From Acidobacteriota bacterium (lineage in GTDB: Bacteria > Acidobacteriota > Terriglobia > Bryobacterales > Bryobacteraceae), in the NCBI GenBank assembly GCA_003223115.1, contig QHXW01000125.1:1-40943 (forward strand): a DNA stretch of 40,943 nt, in the 5' to 3' direction. The notes beneath the pieces are model-generated. The model worked only from the letters and a program-made list of their open reading frames with translations, was not told the origin of the DNA and searched no databases. Position 1 is the first letter of the stretch; the number at the start of each line of letters is the position of its first letter. A program made the position numbers and the translations under genes. Below are positions 13,571 through 21,584 of this stretch, in pieces.

Positions 13571-16036
13571 ATGATTCGAGCTTCAATTTTACCAGCCCTT
13601 ACGGCTGCGGCGCTGATTTCCACGCTCTCGGCAGACTCTGTCACTGTTACGGGCCGCACCGTTGAGGAAACTGGAGTGGCGGTGGCCGGCGTGCGCGTCG
13701 AGATCTCTTCAGCGGCAGGGGGGCGAACGGCGACCTCAGATCGAGCCGGCAATTTTAGCGTTGAACTCCCCGCGGCTGGCGACTATCACGTGCGGGCGGA
13801 GCAGCGGGGCTTTTTCGTTTTCCAAAAGTCAGTTCCATTTCAACCAGGCGCCAGTCAGCTCACCATCACCTTGAACCATCTCCAGGAATTCGCCGAGTCC
13901 GTGGAGGTGGCCTACTCGCCGTCGGTCATCGACGCCAAGGAGCCCGACGAGCAGAAGCAGCTCACGAATATCGAGATTCTCGACGTGCCCTACCCAGCGT
14001 CCCAAGATCTGCGCAGCGCCTTGCCGATGTTTCAAGGTGTAGTACAGGACACGAGCGGAAATCCCCACTTCAATGGCGGCGCGTCGAACGAAACCAACTA
14101 CACATTGGATAATTTCAATATTTCGGACCCATACACCGGGCGCCTCGAAGCGCGGGTGGACATTGAAGCCGTGCAGTCGCTGGATCTCGAAAGCGGGCGC
14201 TTCTCGGTAGAGAGGGGTCGCGGATCGGCCGGCAGCCTGGATATCAAAACGCGCATGGGTGATGATCACTGGCGCTTTTCGGGCACCAACTTCATCCCGG
14301 GCATCACGAGCCAGAACGGCGTGCTCATCAATAAGTGGACGCCGCGGATTCAGTTTTCGGGCCCGATCGCGAAAGGACGCGCATGGTTCCACAACGGCTT
14401 CGACACGTTTTACGACGTGAACAAAGTTCGCGAACTTCCGGCGGGCCAAAATCGCAGCCGTAGCGTGACTGGCAGCAACCTGAGCCGGTTCCAGGTGAAT
14501 CTGACGCCATCAAACATCCTGACGGCGAGCCTGCTGGTGAATTATAACGATGACAACCATCGCGGGCTGTCGTTCCTGAACCCGATCGAGACCACACTCA
14601 GCCAGCGGCAGAATCTGTATGTGGGAACCATTAGGAACCAGTCCTATTTCAGCAATGGCGCGCTGGTTGACGTGGGCTTCGCGGAAAGCCGGGGCTTGCT
14701 GCGCCAAAGTCCACTGGGAAACCAGATTTACGAGATCACGCCGTTCGGACATTCGGGAAATTACTTTGTGGACCTGACGCGGCACATCTACAGGCAGGAA
14801 TGGGTGTCCAACGCGTTTCTCCCCACGCTCTATGCCTTGGGCTCACACCAGCTTAAAGTGGGCGTGGATTTCGAGCGAACGTCAGTGGACCGGTTTGTGA
14901 CGCGGCATGATTACGAGGTACTGCGGACGGACAAGTCGGTGGCACGACGGGTCAGTTTTACTGGCAATCAGCAGCAACAGCGCCGGAATTTTGAAGCCTC
15001 CAATTACGTGCAAGACCGCTGGTTGCCGCGCGAAGGGCTGACTGTGGAAATAGGACTTCGTACGGACTGGAATCAAATCGTACGCGATGTTCTGATTTCG
15101 CCGCGGCTGTCGGCATCGTACGCGCCGGGTTGGATGCGCGACACAAAGTTTGCAGCAGGGTATGGAATTTTCTATGACACCTTGCCGCTCGCGACCCTGA
15201 TGCAGCCTCAGGATCAGTTCAGCCAATCGATATTTTTTCTGCCGAACGGGCAGGTACGCGGCCCGGTGGAAACTGCGTTCGTGGCTGATGAACAAAATCT
15301 ACACGCGCCGCGGCACCGGATCTCGAGCGTCAGCGTCGAGCGAAAACTGCCGTTCGACTTCTACGGAAAAGCGGCCTACCTGCACAAAGTGGGGAGCCAG
15401 GGGTTCACATTTGTGAATGAACTGGTGGGCGCCAGCAATTTCGAAGGCGGGCTTTACCAGCTACGCAACTGGCGCCACGACCGTTACGATTCGGCGGAAT
15501 TTACGATCCGGCGGACATTCGGGCGGCAATATGAGTGGGTGGCGGGATACACGCGGTCGAGCGCTCGCACCGACACCGCTGTCGATTACAACCTGGAGAA
15601 CCCGATCTTCGGGCCGCAGGGGCCGGGGCCCCTTTCCTGGGACACACCGAACCGTTTCCTGACCTGGGGCTGGGCGCCCTTACCCAAGCGTATTGTTCCG
15701 CACAAACTTCGGTTTCTGGTGGGTGAAACGGATGTCCTGTACCTGGTGGAATACAGGACCGGATTTCCGTTCAGCGTCGTCAACGAAGACGGCTTCCTGG
15801 TTGACGGACCGAACTCCCGCCGCTTCCCTTCCTATTTCGCTATCAACCTGCATTTCGAGAGGAAGTTCCGATTTCTGCATTATCTGTGGGCCTGGCGATT
15901 CGGGTTTAACAATCTCACCAACAATGGGAATCCAAACGTGGTGAACAACAATATCGATTCTCCCGCCTACCTGACCTATGGAAGGGGCCAACTCAGAGCG
16001 TTTGCGGTCAGGCTGCGGTTTCTCGGTAAGAAATAA
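13571..16036 (+). CDS. TonB-dependent receptor-like outer-membrane protein with carboxypeptidase-regulatory-like domain
   Basis: An 821-residue outer-membrane protein. The signal peptide covers about residues 1-21 (LPALTAAALISTLSADS). The regulatory-like beta-sandwich spans about 24-105 (VTGRTVEETGVAVAGVRVEI, TSDRAGNFSVELPAAG). A plug-like region follows: SQDLRSALPMFQGVVQDTSG, NYTLDNFNISDPYTGRLEAR and VERGRGSAGSLDIKTRMG. The remainder is an aromatic-rich beta-barrel ending in FAVRLRFLGKK. It is shorter than the Oar-type receptor at 37 kb, and no N-terminal TonB box is obvious. The substrate is unknown; such proteins import large nutrients or act in secretion. ATG with GGGGGT just upstream. 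Followed 62 bp later by the SYLF gene, possibly in one transcript. Confidence 0.88.
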   Translation: MIRASILPALTAAALISTLSADSVTVTGRTVEETGVAVAGVRVEISSAAGGRTATSDRAGNFSVELPAAGDYHVRAEQRGFFVFQKSVPFQPGASQLTITLNHLQEFAESVEVAYSPSVIDAKEPDEQKQLTNIEILDVPYPASQDLRSALPMFQGVVQDTSGNPHFNGGASNETNYTLDNFNISDPYTGRLEARVDIEAVQSLDLESGRFSVERGRGSAGSLDIKTRMGDDHWRFSGTNFIPGITSQNGVLINKWTPRIQFSGPIAKGRAWFHNGFDTFYDVNKVRELPAGQNRSRSVTGSNLSRFQVNLTPSNILTASLLVNYNDDNHRGLSFLNPIETTLSQRQNLYVGTIRNQSYFSNGALVDVGFAESRGLLRQSPLGNQIYEITPFGHSGNYFVDLTRHIYRQEWVSNAFLPTLYALGSHQLKVGVDFERTSVDRFVTRHDYEVLRTDKSVARRVSFTGNQQQQRRNFEASNYVQDRWLPREGLTVEIGLRTDWNQIVRDVLISPRLSASYAPGWMRDTKFAAGYGIFYDTLPLATLMQPQDQFSQSIFFLPNGQVRGPVETAFVADEQNLHAPRHRISSVSVERKLPFDFYGKAAYLHKVGSQGFTFVNELVGASNFEGGLYQLRNWRHDRYDSAEFTIRRTFGRQYEWVAGYTRSSARTDTAVDYNLENPIFGPQGPGPLSWDTPNRFLTWGWAPLPKRIVPHKLRFLVGETDVLYLVEYRTGFPFSVVNEDGFLVDGPNSRRFPSYFAINLHFERKFRFLHYLWAWRFGFNNLTNNGNPNVVNNNIDSPAYLTYGRGQLRAFAVRLRFLGKK

Positions 16037-16098
16037 GCCAAACCGATGCAGCGTTCTGCCACATAAATCGATAGACTAGGCCTGAAGGAGTGGTATCC

Positions 16099-16791
16099 AT
16101 GCGAGTACGATTTGCTCTGGTGCTGTGCCTGGCCGGTACGCTGGCAGCATTCGCGAGCGAGAAAGACAAATTTAAGACCACGCAAAGATTGGACGATGCG
16201 GCAGTCGTATTTTCAGAGATCATGGGCACGCCTGACAAAGGCATCCCGCAGGAACTGCTGGAGAAATCCCGATGTGTGGTGATTGTGCCGGGCCTGAAGA
16301 AAGGCGCGTTCATCCTGGGCGCCAAGTACGGTAAAGGATTCGTCAGTTGCCGGAAAGCGGGCGGCACGGGCTGGACTGCACCCGCGACGGTTCGCGTCGA
16401 GGGTGGCAGTATTGGACTCCAGATTGGTGGCGCCGAGACGGACGTGGTGATGCTGGTGATGAACGAGCGGGGCATGCAGAAGCTGATGTCCAGCAAGTTC
16501 ACTCTGGGCGGCGAAGGGGAAGTAGCGGCCGGGCCGGTGGGCAGGAATGCCAGCGCGCAGACTGACGCCAAGCTGCAGGCTGAGATTCTCTCCTGGTCCA
16601 GATCGCGGGGCGCGTTTGCCGGTATATCTTTGCAGGGCGCGACGCTGCGGGAAGATATGGAAGATAATCAGGAGCTCTACGGAAAAGCCTACGAGAATCG
16701 GGAAATCTTGAGCGGGAAGGTGGCTCCTCCGCCTGCGGCCTCGAAGCTGATTTCGCTGCTGGATAAATATTCGCCAAGAAAAACCGGTTAG
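16099..16791 (+). CDS. Exported SYLF (Ysc84-like) lipid-binding domain protein
   Basis: A 230-residue periplasmic protein. The signal peptide is about residues 1-20 (VRFALVLCLAGTLAAFA). The SYLF/Ysc84 domain fills most of the rest: DDAAVVFSEIM, GIPQELLEKSRCVVIVPGLK, KGAFILGAKYGKGFVSCR, APATVRVEGGSIGLQIGGAE, TDVVMLVMNERG and the C-terminal SRSRGAFAGISLQGATLRED. SYLF domains bind phosphoinositides in eukaryotes; the bacterial role is unclear, probably lipid or envelope related. ATG 16099 is used because AAGGAG (16085-16090) lies 8 nt upstream; GTG 16090 overlaps that site. A TAGACT -10-like hexamer (16072-16077) may serve it. The tail of about 25 residues is Pro/Ala/Lys-rich. Confidence 0.9.
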   Translation: MRVRFALVLCLAGTLAAFASEKDKFKTTQRLDDAAVVFSEIMGTPDKGIPQELLEKSRCVVIVPGLKKGAFILGAKYGKGFVSCRKAGGTGWTAPATVRVEGGSIGLQIGGAETDVVMLVMNERGMQKLMSSKFTLGGEGEVAAGPVGRNASAQTDAKLQAEILSWSRSRGAFAGISLQGATLREDMEDNQELYGKAYENREILSGKVAPPPAASKLISLLDKYSPRKTG

Positions 16792-16805
16792 CGAGCTGTT
16801 TGCGC

Positions 16806-16851
16806 AACGGCTGCGCTGCCCCGCGAAGGGCGTAAAGGTATCGCAGCCGTT
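16806..16851. terminator. Perfect 10-bp inverted repeat between convergent genes
   Basis: AACGGCTGCG (16806-16815) and CGCAGCCGTT (16842-16851) are perfectly complementary. The 26-nt loop holds a nested GCCC/GGGC hairpin (16818-16821 with 16828-16831). It is placed between the stops of the SYLF gene and the MazF-type toxin gene, consistent with a bidirectional terminator. There is no strong T-tract on either side. Confidence 0.5.
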
Positions 16852-16865
16852 CTCACAGTACAACG

Positions 16866-17198
16866 TCAGATCAAACCGATAAGTTCGATCCAGCTGAACG
16901 CATAGCCAACGGCACGTTTGACCTCCGGATGACGGCCAGGGTGCAGCGATCCCAATTTTCTCACCAGAGCCGAGCGTGCGATGGTCCGGAGATTGTCACA
17001 GTTGACCACGCAGGTCTTATGCAGGCCCTCTCTCGTGCCCAGCGCAACCTCGATGGGAATTCCTCGGACGGTGGTGGTGATCTCGGCAACGATGAACTTA
17101 TGGAGATAGGAATAGGCGCTGCTTCGGCTCAATAGGAGAACAGGTCTGCGGCCGGCCGGCTTTGGTAAATCGGCCCACCAGATCTCGAATTGCGTCAA
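16866..17198 (-). CDS. PemK/MazF-type toxin (type II toxin-antitoxin)
   Basis: A 110-residue toxin of the MazF/PemK fold, normal length. It opens with FEIWWADLPKPAGRRPVLLLSR, where family members have GDIWWADLP...RPVLVLS, then IVAEITTTVRGIPIEVALG, KTCVVNCDNLRTIARSALVRK and a C-terminal helix VKRAVGYAFSWIEL. These proteins are sequence-specific mRNA endonucleases that block translation. It begins at TTG 17198, overlapping the antitoxin stop (TTGA), so translation is coupled; no better start exists and homology begins there. It is second in the operon, the usual order for these pairs. No sign of truncation. Confidence 0.88.
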   Translation of the reverse strand: MTQFEIWWADLPKPAGRRPVLLLSRSSAYSYLHKFIVAEITTTVRGIPIEVALGTREGLHKTCVVNCDNLRTIARSALVRKLGSLHPGRHPEVKRAVGYAFSWIELIGLI

Positions 17199-17413
17199 GG
17201 TTTGTATTCCTCGGCCGTGGACCAGTCATCCGCTTCCGCCTCAGAATCCGGTTGTCGAACGTAGGCAGCTCTAATACGCTCGTATTCAGCTTCCAGAATA
17301 GCCTTGCGAATGGCGTTGCGAATAAATTGTGCTCGCTGCCGCTTGGCCGCAGGCGCGATCTGGTTCAACGCCTTATAGGTCGGCTCATCGAGATCGATCA
17401 GCACAGACTTCAT
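17195..17413 (-). CDS. Ribbon-helix-helix antitoxin (MazE/CopG-like)
   Basis: A 72-residue antitoxin. The N-terminal half is a ribbon-helix-helix DNA-binding domain: the beta strand KSVLIDLDEPTYKAL, then helices around KRQRAQFIRNAIRKAILEAE. The acidic C-terminal tail (RQPDSEAEADDWSTAEEYKP) is the expected toxin-wrapping segment, usually degraded by Lon or Clp proteases. It is the first gene of the operon and its TGA overlaps the toxin start. ATG 17413 lies 8 nt after a TATAAT -10 box with a palindrome between them, so it is probably autorepressed and translated from a nearly leaderless mRNA. Confidence 0.85.
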   Translation of the reverse strand: MKSVLIDLDEPTYKALNQIAPAAKRQRAQFIRNAIRKAILEAEYERIRAAYVRQPDSEAEADDWSTAEEYKP

Positions 17414-17427
17414 ATAGATCTATTATA
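17414..17427 (-). promoter_or_regulatory. Promoter and operator of the toxin-antitoxin operon
   Basis: On the minus strand TATAAT (17427-17422) overlaps the perfect 10-bp palindrome ATAGATCTAT (17414-17423), which ends right before the antitoxin ATG. A dimeric RHH protein bound there would cover the -10 and the start site, the standard autoregulation of such operons. Operator assignment is inferred from symmetry and position. Confidence 0.6.
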
Positions 17428-17505
17428 TAGAAGAATCTTATCCTTCGCGCCCCCCAAGCTGGGTTCGATTGTTCGGCCGGAGAGTCCATGCAATCCTCAC
17501 GCCTT

Positions 17506-17511
17506 TACAAT
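17506..17511 (+). promoter_or_regulatory. tyrS: Putative -10 element TACAAT of tyrS
   Basis: TTTACAAT ends 6 nt before GTG 17518, so transcription should start at or beside the start codon. The 8-mer and its spacing are the same as upstream of the DUF2064 gene on the other strand at 3.1 kb. No -35 of quality. Confidence 0.5.
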
Positions 17512-17517
17512 AGGTCT

Positions 17518-18744
17518 GTGACAGCGCGCCCGATCGACGAACAGCTCAACTACATAAAAAAAGGCCTGGCGGAACTGATCCGTGAAGAAGAGTTGCGCGA
17601 GCGCTTGACTAAAGCGGAGAAAGCCGGGCGGCCCTTGCGCATCAAAGCGGGTTTTGATCCGACGGCGCCTGACCTGCACCTGGGTCACGCGGTGCTGCTG
17701 CGCAAGATGAAGCACTTTCAGGATCTGGGCCACACGTTGATCTTTCTGATTGGCGAGACGACGGCGATGATCGGCGATCCATCCGGCCGCAACGTAACGC
17801 GGCCACGCATGACGCACGAGCAAATTGTGGCCAACGCCGAGACGTACAAAACGCAGGTTTTCAAATTTCTGGACCGCGAAAAAACCGAAATACGGTTCAA
17901 CAGTGAATGGCTCGCGCCGCTGAGCTTTTATGACGTAGTGCGCCTCGCGTCGCACTACACGGTGGCGCGGATTCTGGAGCGCGACGAATTCGCGAAGCGC
18001 TACAAAGAGGGCACGCCGATTTCGATGCACGAGCTAATCTATCCGCTGGCGCAGGCGTACGATTCGGTGATGCTGAAATGCGACGTCGAGCTGGGCGGGA
18101 CGGATCAGAAATTCAATCTGCTTGTGGGACGCGAGATTCAGAAGGCTTTCGGACAGCCGCCTCAGATTGTGGCGACGACGCCTCTTCTGGTGGGTCTGGA
18201 CGGCGTGAACAAGATGTCGAAGTCGCTCGGAAATTACATCGGCATCACGGAATCGCCGGGGGTGATGTTCGGGAAGGTAATGCAGATTTCCGATGAGCTG
18301 ATGTACGACTATTACGAACTACTCACGGACAAGAGCACCACAGAGATTGACGCCATGCGGCGGAAGATTGCAGCGGGCCAGTTGCACCCGATGGAAGCGA
18401 AGATGGAGCTGGGCCACACGATCGTGACGGACTTTCATTCGGCGGCGGATGCGAAGCGGGCAGTGGAGGAATTCGCGCGAGTTGTGCGGCGGGGCGAAGT
18501 ACCGTCAGATATAAAGACCGCTAAACTACCCGACGGAGTACGGGTTGCGAATGGCGTTCGGTTGGACAAACTGCTGGCTAAAGTTGGACTGGCCGAATCG
18601 GTGAGCGATGCAACGCGGAAGATCAAAGCCGGTGCGGTCGAAGTCAATGGCAGTAAGATTCACGATTTGGTGCTGGCCGCTGCTGCCGGTGAGTTGATCA
18701 TCCAGGTGGGCAAGAACTGGCGAAGAGTCGTTGTTACGGCGTGA
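17518..18744 (+). CDS. tyrS: Tyrosyl-tRNA synthetase
   Basis: A 408-residue class I aminoacyl-tRNA synthetase that charges tRNA-Tyr. The HIGH-type motif is HLGH (54-57), in FDPTAPDLHLGHAVL; KMSKS is at 232-236. Tyrosine-site segments are AQAYDSVML and GGTDQKFNLLVGR. The C-terminal S4 RNA-binding domain covers about 345-406 (VRLDKLLAKVGLAESVSDAT, then VEVNGSKI). The HLGH and FLIGETTAMIGDPSGR pattern matches the TyrZ-type subgroup. GTG 17518 is chosen because it lies 6 nt after a -10 box and begins VTARPIDEQLNYIKKG; an in-frame start at 17488 lies upstream of that promoter. No Shine-Dalgarno. Probably monocistronic, since a new promoter sits right after its stop. Confidence 0.96.
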   Translation: MTARPIDEQLNYIKKGLAELIREEELRERLTKAEKAGRPLRIKAGFDPTAPDLHLGHAVLLRKMKHFQDLGHTLIFLIGETTAMIGDPSGRNVTRPRMTHEQIVANAETYKTQVFKFLDREKTEIRFNSEWLAPLSFYDVVRLASHYTVARILERDEFAKRYKEGTPISMHELIYPLAQAYDSVMLKCDVELGGTDQKFNLLVGREIQKAFGQPPQIVATTPLLVGLDGVNKMSKSLGNYIGITESPGVMFGKVMQISDELMYDYYELLTDKSTTEIDAMRRKIAAGQLHPMEAKMELGHTIVTDFHSAADAKRAVEEFARVVRRGEVPSDIKTAKLPDGVRVANGVRLDKLLAKVGLAESVSDATRKIKAGAVEVNGSKIHDLVLAAAAGELIIQVGKNWRRVVVTA

Positions 18745-18746
18745 CG

Positions 18747-18752
18747 TATAAT
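18747..18752 (+). promoter_or_regulatory. Consensus -10 box TATAAT before the HicB-like gene
   Basis: TATAAT lies just after the tyrS stop and 10 nt before GTG 18763; the leader would be 3-4 nt long. There is no ribosome site in the gap (ATTTTCAAAA). Confidence 0.5.
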
Positions 18753-18762
18753 ATTTTCAAAA

Positions 18763-18951
18763 GTGTCTAGGCCCTTCAAAATAGTTCTCGAATGGGACGT
18801 GGATGCCCATGTTTGGGTCTCGCACGTTCCTGAGTTAGGGGACATCTCCACATACGACGACACTCTCAAAGAGACCATCACTCAGACGCGCGAAGCAATT
18901 CTGGGTTACTTAGAAACAGCGGCAGACGAGAGAATCTCTTTGCCGTTCTGA
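18763..18951 (+). CDS. HicB-like antitoxin domain protein, solitary
   Basis: A 62-residue protein with the partial RNase-H-like fold of HicB/DUF1902 antitoxins: FKIVLEWDVDAHVWVSHVPEL, then DISTYDDTLKETITQTREAILGYLE. HicB normally pairs with the small mRNA-cleaving toxin HicA and carries a C-terminal DNA-binding domain; here that domain is absent and no HicA frame flanks it (tyrS upstream, 131 bp of non-coding DNA downstream). It may be an orphan antitoxin, a member of a DUF1902-type family with another role, or a remnant. The GTG start follows a TATAAT box. Codon use is less GC-biased than in tyrS. Confidence 0.7.
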   Translation: MSRPFKIVLEWDVDAHVWVSHVPELGDISTYDDTLKETITQTREAILGYLETAADERISLPF

Positions 18952-19082
18952 CGTGAGCGCGTTGCGACCAACAATCGGACCGCTTCCAGCCAGCAGATGA
19001 ACTCGATATCCGTATTGACTCTACTGATTCGCTTACTCTAGTACTTAGACTGAATCGCATTAACACCTAGCTAAGCTAGCCC

Positions 19083-20309
19083 ATGCTCTCACCCGCCGAC
19101 AATCTCATGCTCTCCGCCGATTCCATCCGCGCGCACAAACTTCGCGCGGCGCTGACGGTGCTGGGGCTGACCATGGGCGTTGCCACGCTGATCACCGTGA
19201 TGACCCTGGTGCAAGGTGCCAACCTCTACGTGGAGCAGAAGATCGCCAATCTGGGCACCAATGTTTTTCGCATTGCGCGTACGCCGTTCGCGGTCACTGA
19301 TTTCACCGTAATTGTCAAAGCGCTTCGAAATAAGTCCATCACCCTCGACGACATGCGGGCGGTCGCGGACGGGTGTCTACGCTGCGGCAGGGTTGGCGCC
19401 ACGACGTCGACCACCGTTTCGGTCAAGTACAAAGACCAGGAGGTGCAGGATGCCACGCTCTACGGATACACGGCGAACATGGTGGATATCGACACGCGCA
19501 CGCTGGCGCTGGGCCGTTACTTCACCGACCCCGAGGACCGGCACTCGGCGCCGGTTTGTTTGATTGGATCCGGCCTCGCAGACCGATTCTTTGCGGGGGT
19601 CAATCCGCCCGGAAGAGTGATCCGGGTGGGGGCCGATGAGTTCACCGTGATCGGCACATTTGAGAAGATTGGGGCAGTGCTGGGCCAGGACCAGGACAAT
19701 TTCGTTCTGATCCCGATCAACACTTATCTGAAAGTTCGCGGATCTCGCACCAGCCTGACACTCGAAGTCCAGGCCACCGGGGGGCAAGCCGTGTTTCAGC
19801 AGGCGCAGGACGAGGCGAGCATGATCATGCGGTCACGCCGGCACGTGTTGGCCGGTCACGAAGACGATTTCTTTATCGGCACATCGCAGACTTATATTTC
19901 TTTGTGGCAGAGCATCAGCTCGGCATTTTTCGCGGTGTTCGTCATGGTGAGCTCGATTTCGGCTGTGGTGGGCGGCGTCGTTATCATGAACGTCATGCTG
20001 GTGAGCGTGACGGAGCGGACCAAGGAGATCGGCGTGCGGCGGGCGGTGGGAGCGACGCAGCGCGACATTCTGCGCCAGTTTCTCACCGAGAGTGTGATGC
20101 AGTGCGTGGTCGGAGGTCTGGTGGGAATCGCCATTGGATTCGCTTGCGCGCTGGCGCTGCGCACGTACACGTCGTTTCCGGCTTCGGTCAAGACCTGGGT
20201 GGCTCTGCTCGGAGTATTCCTGAGCTCGGTCATCGGCGTGTTCTTTGGGATCTACCCGGCGGTCAAGGCGTCCAAGCTTGATCCTGTGACTGCGCTGCGG
20301 AGCGAATGA
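19083..20309 (+). CDS. MacB/FtsX-like ABC transporter permease, first of a pair
   Basis: A 408-residue inner-membrane permease of the MacB type: TM1 at about 20-42 (KLRAALTVLGLTMGVATLITV), a periplasmic MacB_PCD domain of about 240 residues, and three C-terminal TM helices forming the FtsX domain, including VVIMNVMLVSVTERTKEIGVR, then RAVGATQRDILRQFL and GIYPAVKASKLDPVTALRSE. Such permeases transmit ATP-driven motion to the periplasm (export of lipoproteins, peptides or drugs) and need an ATPase partner, which is absent here. The gene ends 1 nt before the next permease. ATG 19083 is used; a second in-frame ATG at 19110 is possible. No clear ribosome site. Confidence 0.9.
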   Translation: MLSPADNLMLSADSIRAHKLRAALTVLGLTMGVATLITVMTLVQGANLYVEQKIANLGTNVFRIARTPFAVTDFTVIVKALRNKSITLDDMRAVADGCLRCGRVGATTSTTVSVKYKDQEVQDATLYGYTANMVDIDTRTLALGRYFTDPEDRHSAPVCLIGSGLADRFFAGVNPPGRVIRVGADEFTVIGTFEKIGAVLGQDQDNFVLIPINTYLKVRGSRTSLTLEVQATGGQAVFQQAQDEASMIMRSRRHVLAGHEDDFFIGTSQTYISLWQSISSAFFAVFVMVSSISAVVGGVVIMNVMLVSVTERTKEIGVRRAVGATQRDILRQFLTESVMQCVVGGLVGIAIGFACALALRTYTSFPASVKTWVALLGVFLSSVIGVFFGIYPAVKASKLDPVTALRSE

Positions 20310-20310
20310 G

Positions 20311-21564
20311 GTGACTCGCAACGCACTTCGGGAGAACTTGCTGGTGGCGCTGGACACGCTGAACTCGCGCAAGCTGCGCTCCGGCCTGACAATTCTGGGT
20401 ATCGTGATCGGCGTTACGTCGGTGATTACGGTTGCGTCGATCATCGACGGGCTGAACGGCTACATTCAGGCGCGGGTGCAATCGTTCGGCTCGAAAACGT
20501 TTTTTGTCACGCGCCTGCCAGCGGGCCGGTTCGGCCGTCCACCGGAGAAAATCCGCCTGCGCAAGTATCTGCAATTGGGAGACGCGCCGTTCATCAAGGA
20601 GACCTGCCCGTCGGTAGCCCTGGCCACGACGCTGATGAACCGGATCAACTTCGGCGAACAAACGGACACCATCTGGTACGGCTCGGCGCACGTCGAGCGT
20701 CTGTTCGTACGCGGCGTGGAGCCGGATTACGGGCGAGTGATCCCCCTGTTTTCGGTGGCGCAAGGACGGTTTGTTTCCGCCTACGATCTGGAGCATGCGC
20801 GATCGGTGGTGGTGATCGGGGCGGCCATCGCCGATTCGCTATTTCCGCACGTTGATCCGGTGGGAAAAACGGTCCGCCTGAATGGCCGGCCTTATGAAGT
20901 GATCGGCGTGTTCGATCGAGACCCGGGACTTTTCGGCGGGTTCGGAGTAGACATCTTCGCGTGCATTCCGCTAACGAATTTTCACAAAAACTTTCCAAAT
21001 ATTCATGAGGTCGCCGTTGCCGTCATGGCGCAAGATGAAGCCAGCCTGGGCCAGGCGCGTAACGAAGTGATCGAGACCATGCGACGCCGGCGGCGCGTTC
21101 CGTATCGCGGCGAAAATGATTTTGAAGTCGTGGACCCCGATTTTCTGAGCAATCTGTGGAATCAGCTTACCGGTGCGCTGGCGTTGCTCACGGGCATCAT
21201 CAGCTCCATCGGTTTACTGGTGGGCGGCATCGGCGTCATGAATATCATGCTGATTTCTGTAACCGAGCGGACCGCCGAGATCGGCATCCGCAAAGCCATT
21301 GGAGCACGGGCCGCGGATATTCGCGTGCAGTTTTTGCTCGAAGCGGTGACGCTGTCCAGCATTGGCGGCTTCATCGGCATCGTGCTGGGCGCGCTAATCG
21401 CGTTTACGGTGCGTACGCTGGTGCCTTCGATTCCAGCGTCGCTCTCACTGATCTGGGTAAGTTTAGGCATTCTGATCTCGCTGAGCGTGGGATTGTTCTT
21501 CGGCTATTACCCGGCCAGCCGGGCAGCAAAGCTTGATCCCATTGTGTGCCTGCGCTATGAATGA
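20311..21564 (+). CDS. MacB/FtsX-like ABC transporter permease, second of a pair
   Basis: A 417-residue permease with the same plan as its upstream neighbour: TM1 KLRSGLTILGIVIGVTSVITV (about 20-42), a MacB_PCD periplasmic domain, and three C-terminal TMs with GVMNIMLISVTERTAEIGIR, then KAIGARAADIRVQFL and GYYPASRAAKLDPIVCLRYE. It starts with GTG 20311, one base after the previous TGA, and ATGAGG supplies the ribosome site, so the two are translated as a unit. The two sequences are clearly related but divergent, as expected for a heterodimer rather than a recent duplication. No MacB-type ATPase, adaptor or TolC gene adjoins, so the pair depends on subunits encoded elsewhere. Confidence 0.9.
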   Translation: MTRNALRENLLVALDTLNSRKLRSGLTILGIVIGVTSVITVASIIDGLNGYIQARVQSFGSKTFFVTRLPAGRFGRPPEKIRLRKYLQLGDAPFIKETCPSVALATTLMNRINFGEQTDTIWYGSAHVERLFVRGVEPDYGRVIPLFSVAQGRFVSAYDLEHARSVVVIGAAIADSLFPHVDPVGKTVRLNGRPYEVIGVFDRDPGLFGGFGVDIFACIPLTNFHKNFPNIHEVAVAVMAQDEASLGQARNEVIETMRRRRRVPYRGENDFEVVDPDFLSNLWNQLTGALALLTGIISSIGLLVGGIGVMNIMLISVTERTAEIGIRKAIGARAADIRVQFLLEAVTLSSIGGFIGIVLGALIAFTVRTLVPSIPASLSLIWVSLGILISLSVGLFFGYYPASRAAKLDPIVCLRYE

Positions 21565-21584
21565 GCGCCGGCACTCTGATCGCA

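Noticed and set aside
13465-13752. Long N-terminal extension of the EgtD-like protein
   Set aside because: Ala/Thr/Pro/Val-rich low complexity, antisense to the signal peptide and regulatory-like domain of the divergent receptor gene.
18952-19082. HicA remnant after the HicB-like gene
   Set aside because: GTG 18954 opens only 15 codons and none of the three frames resembles HicA.
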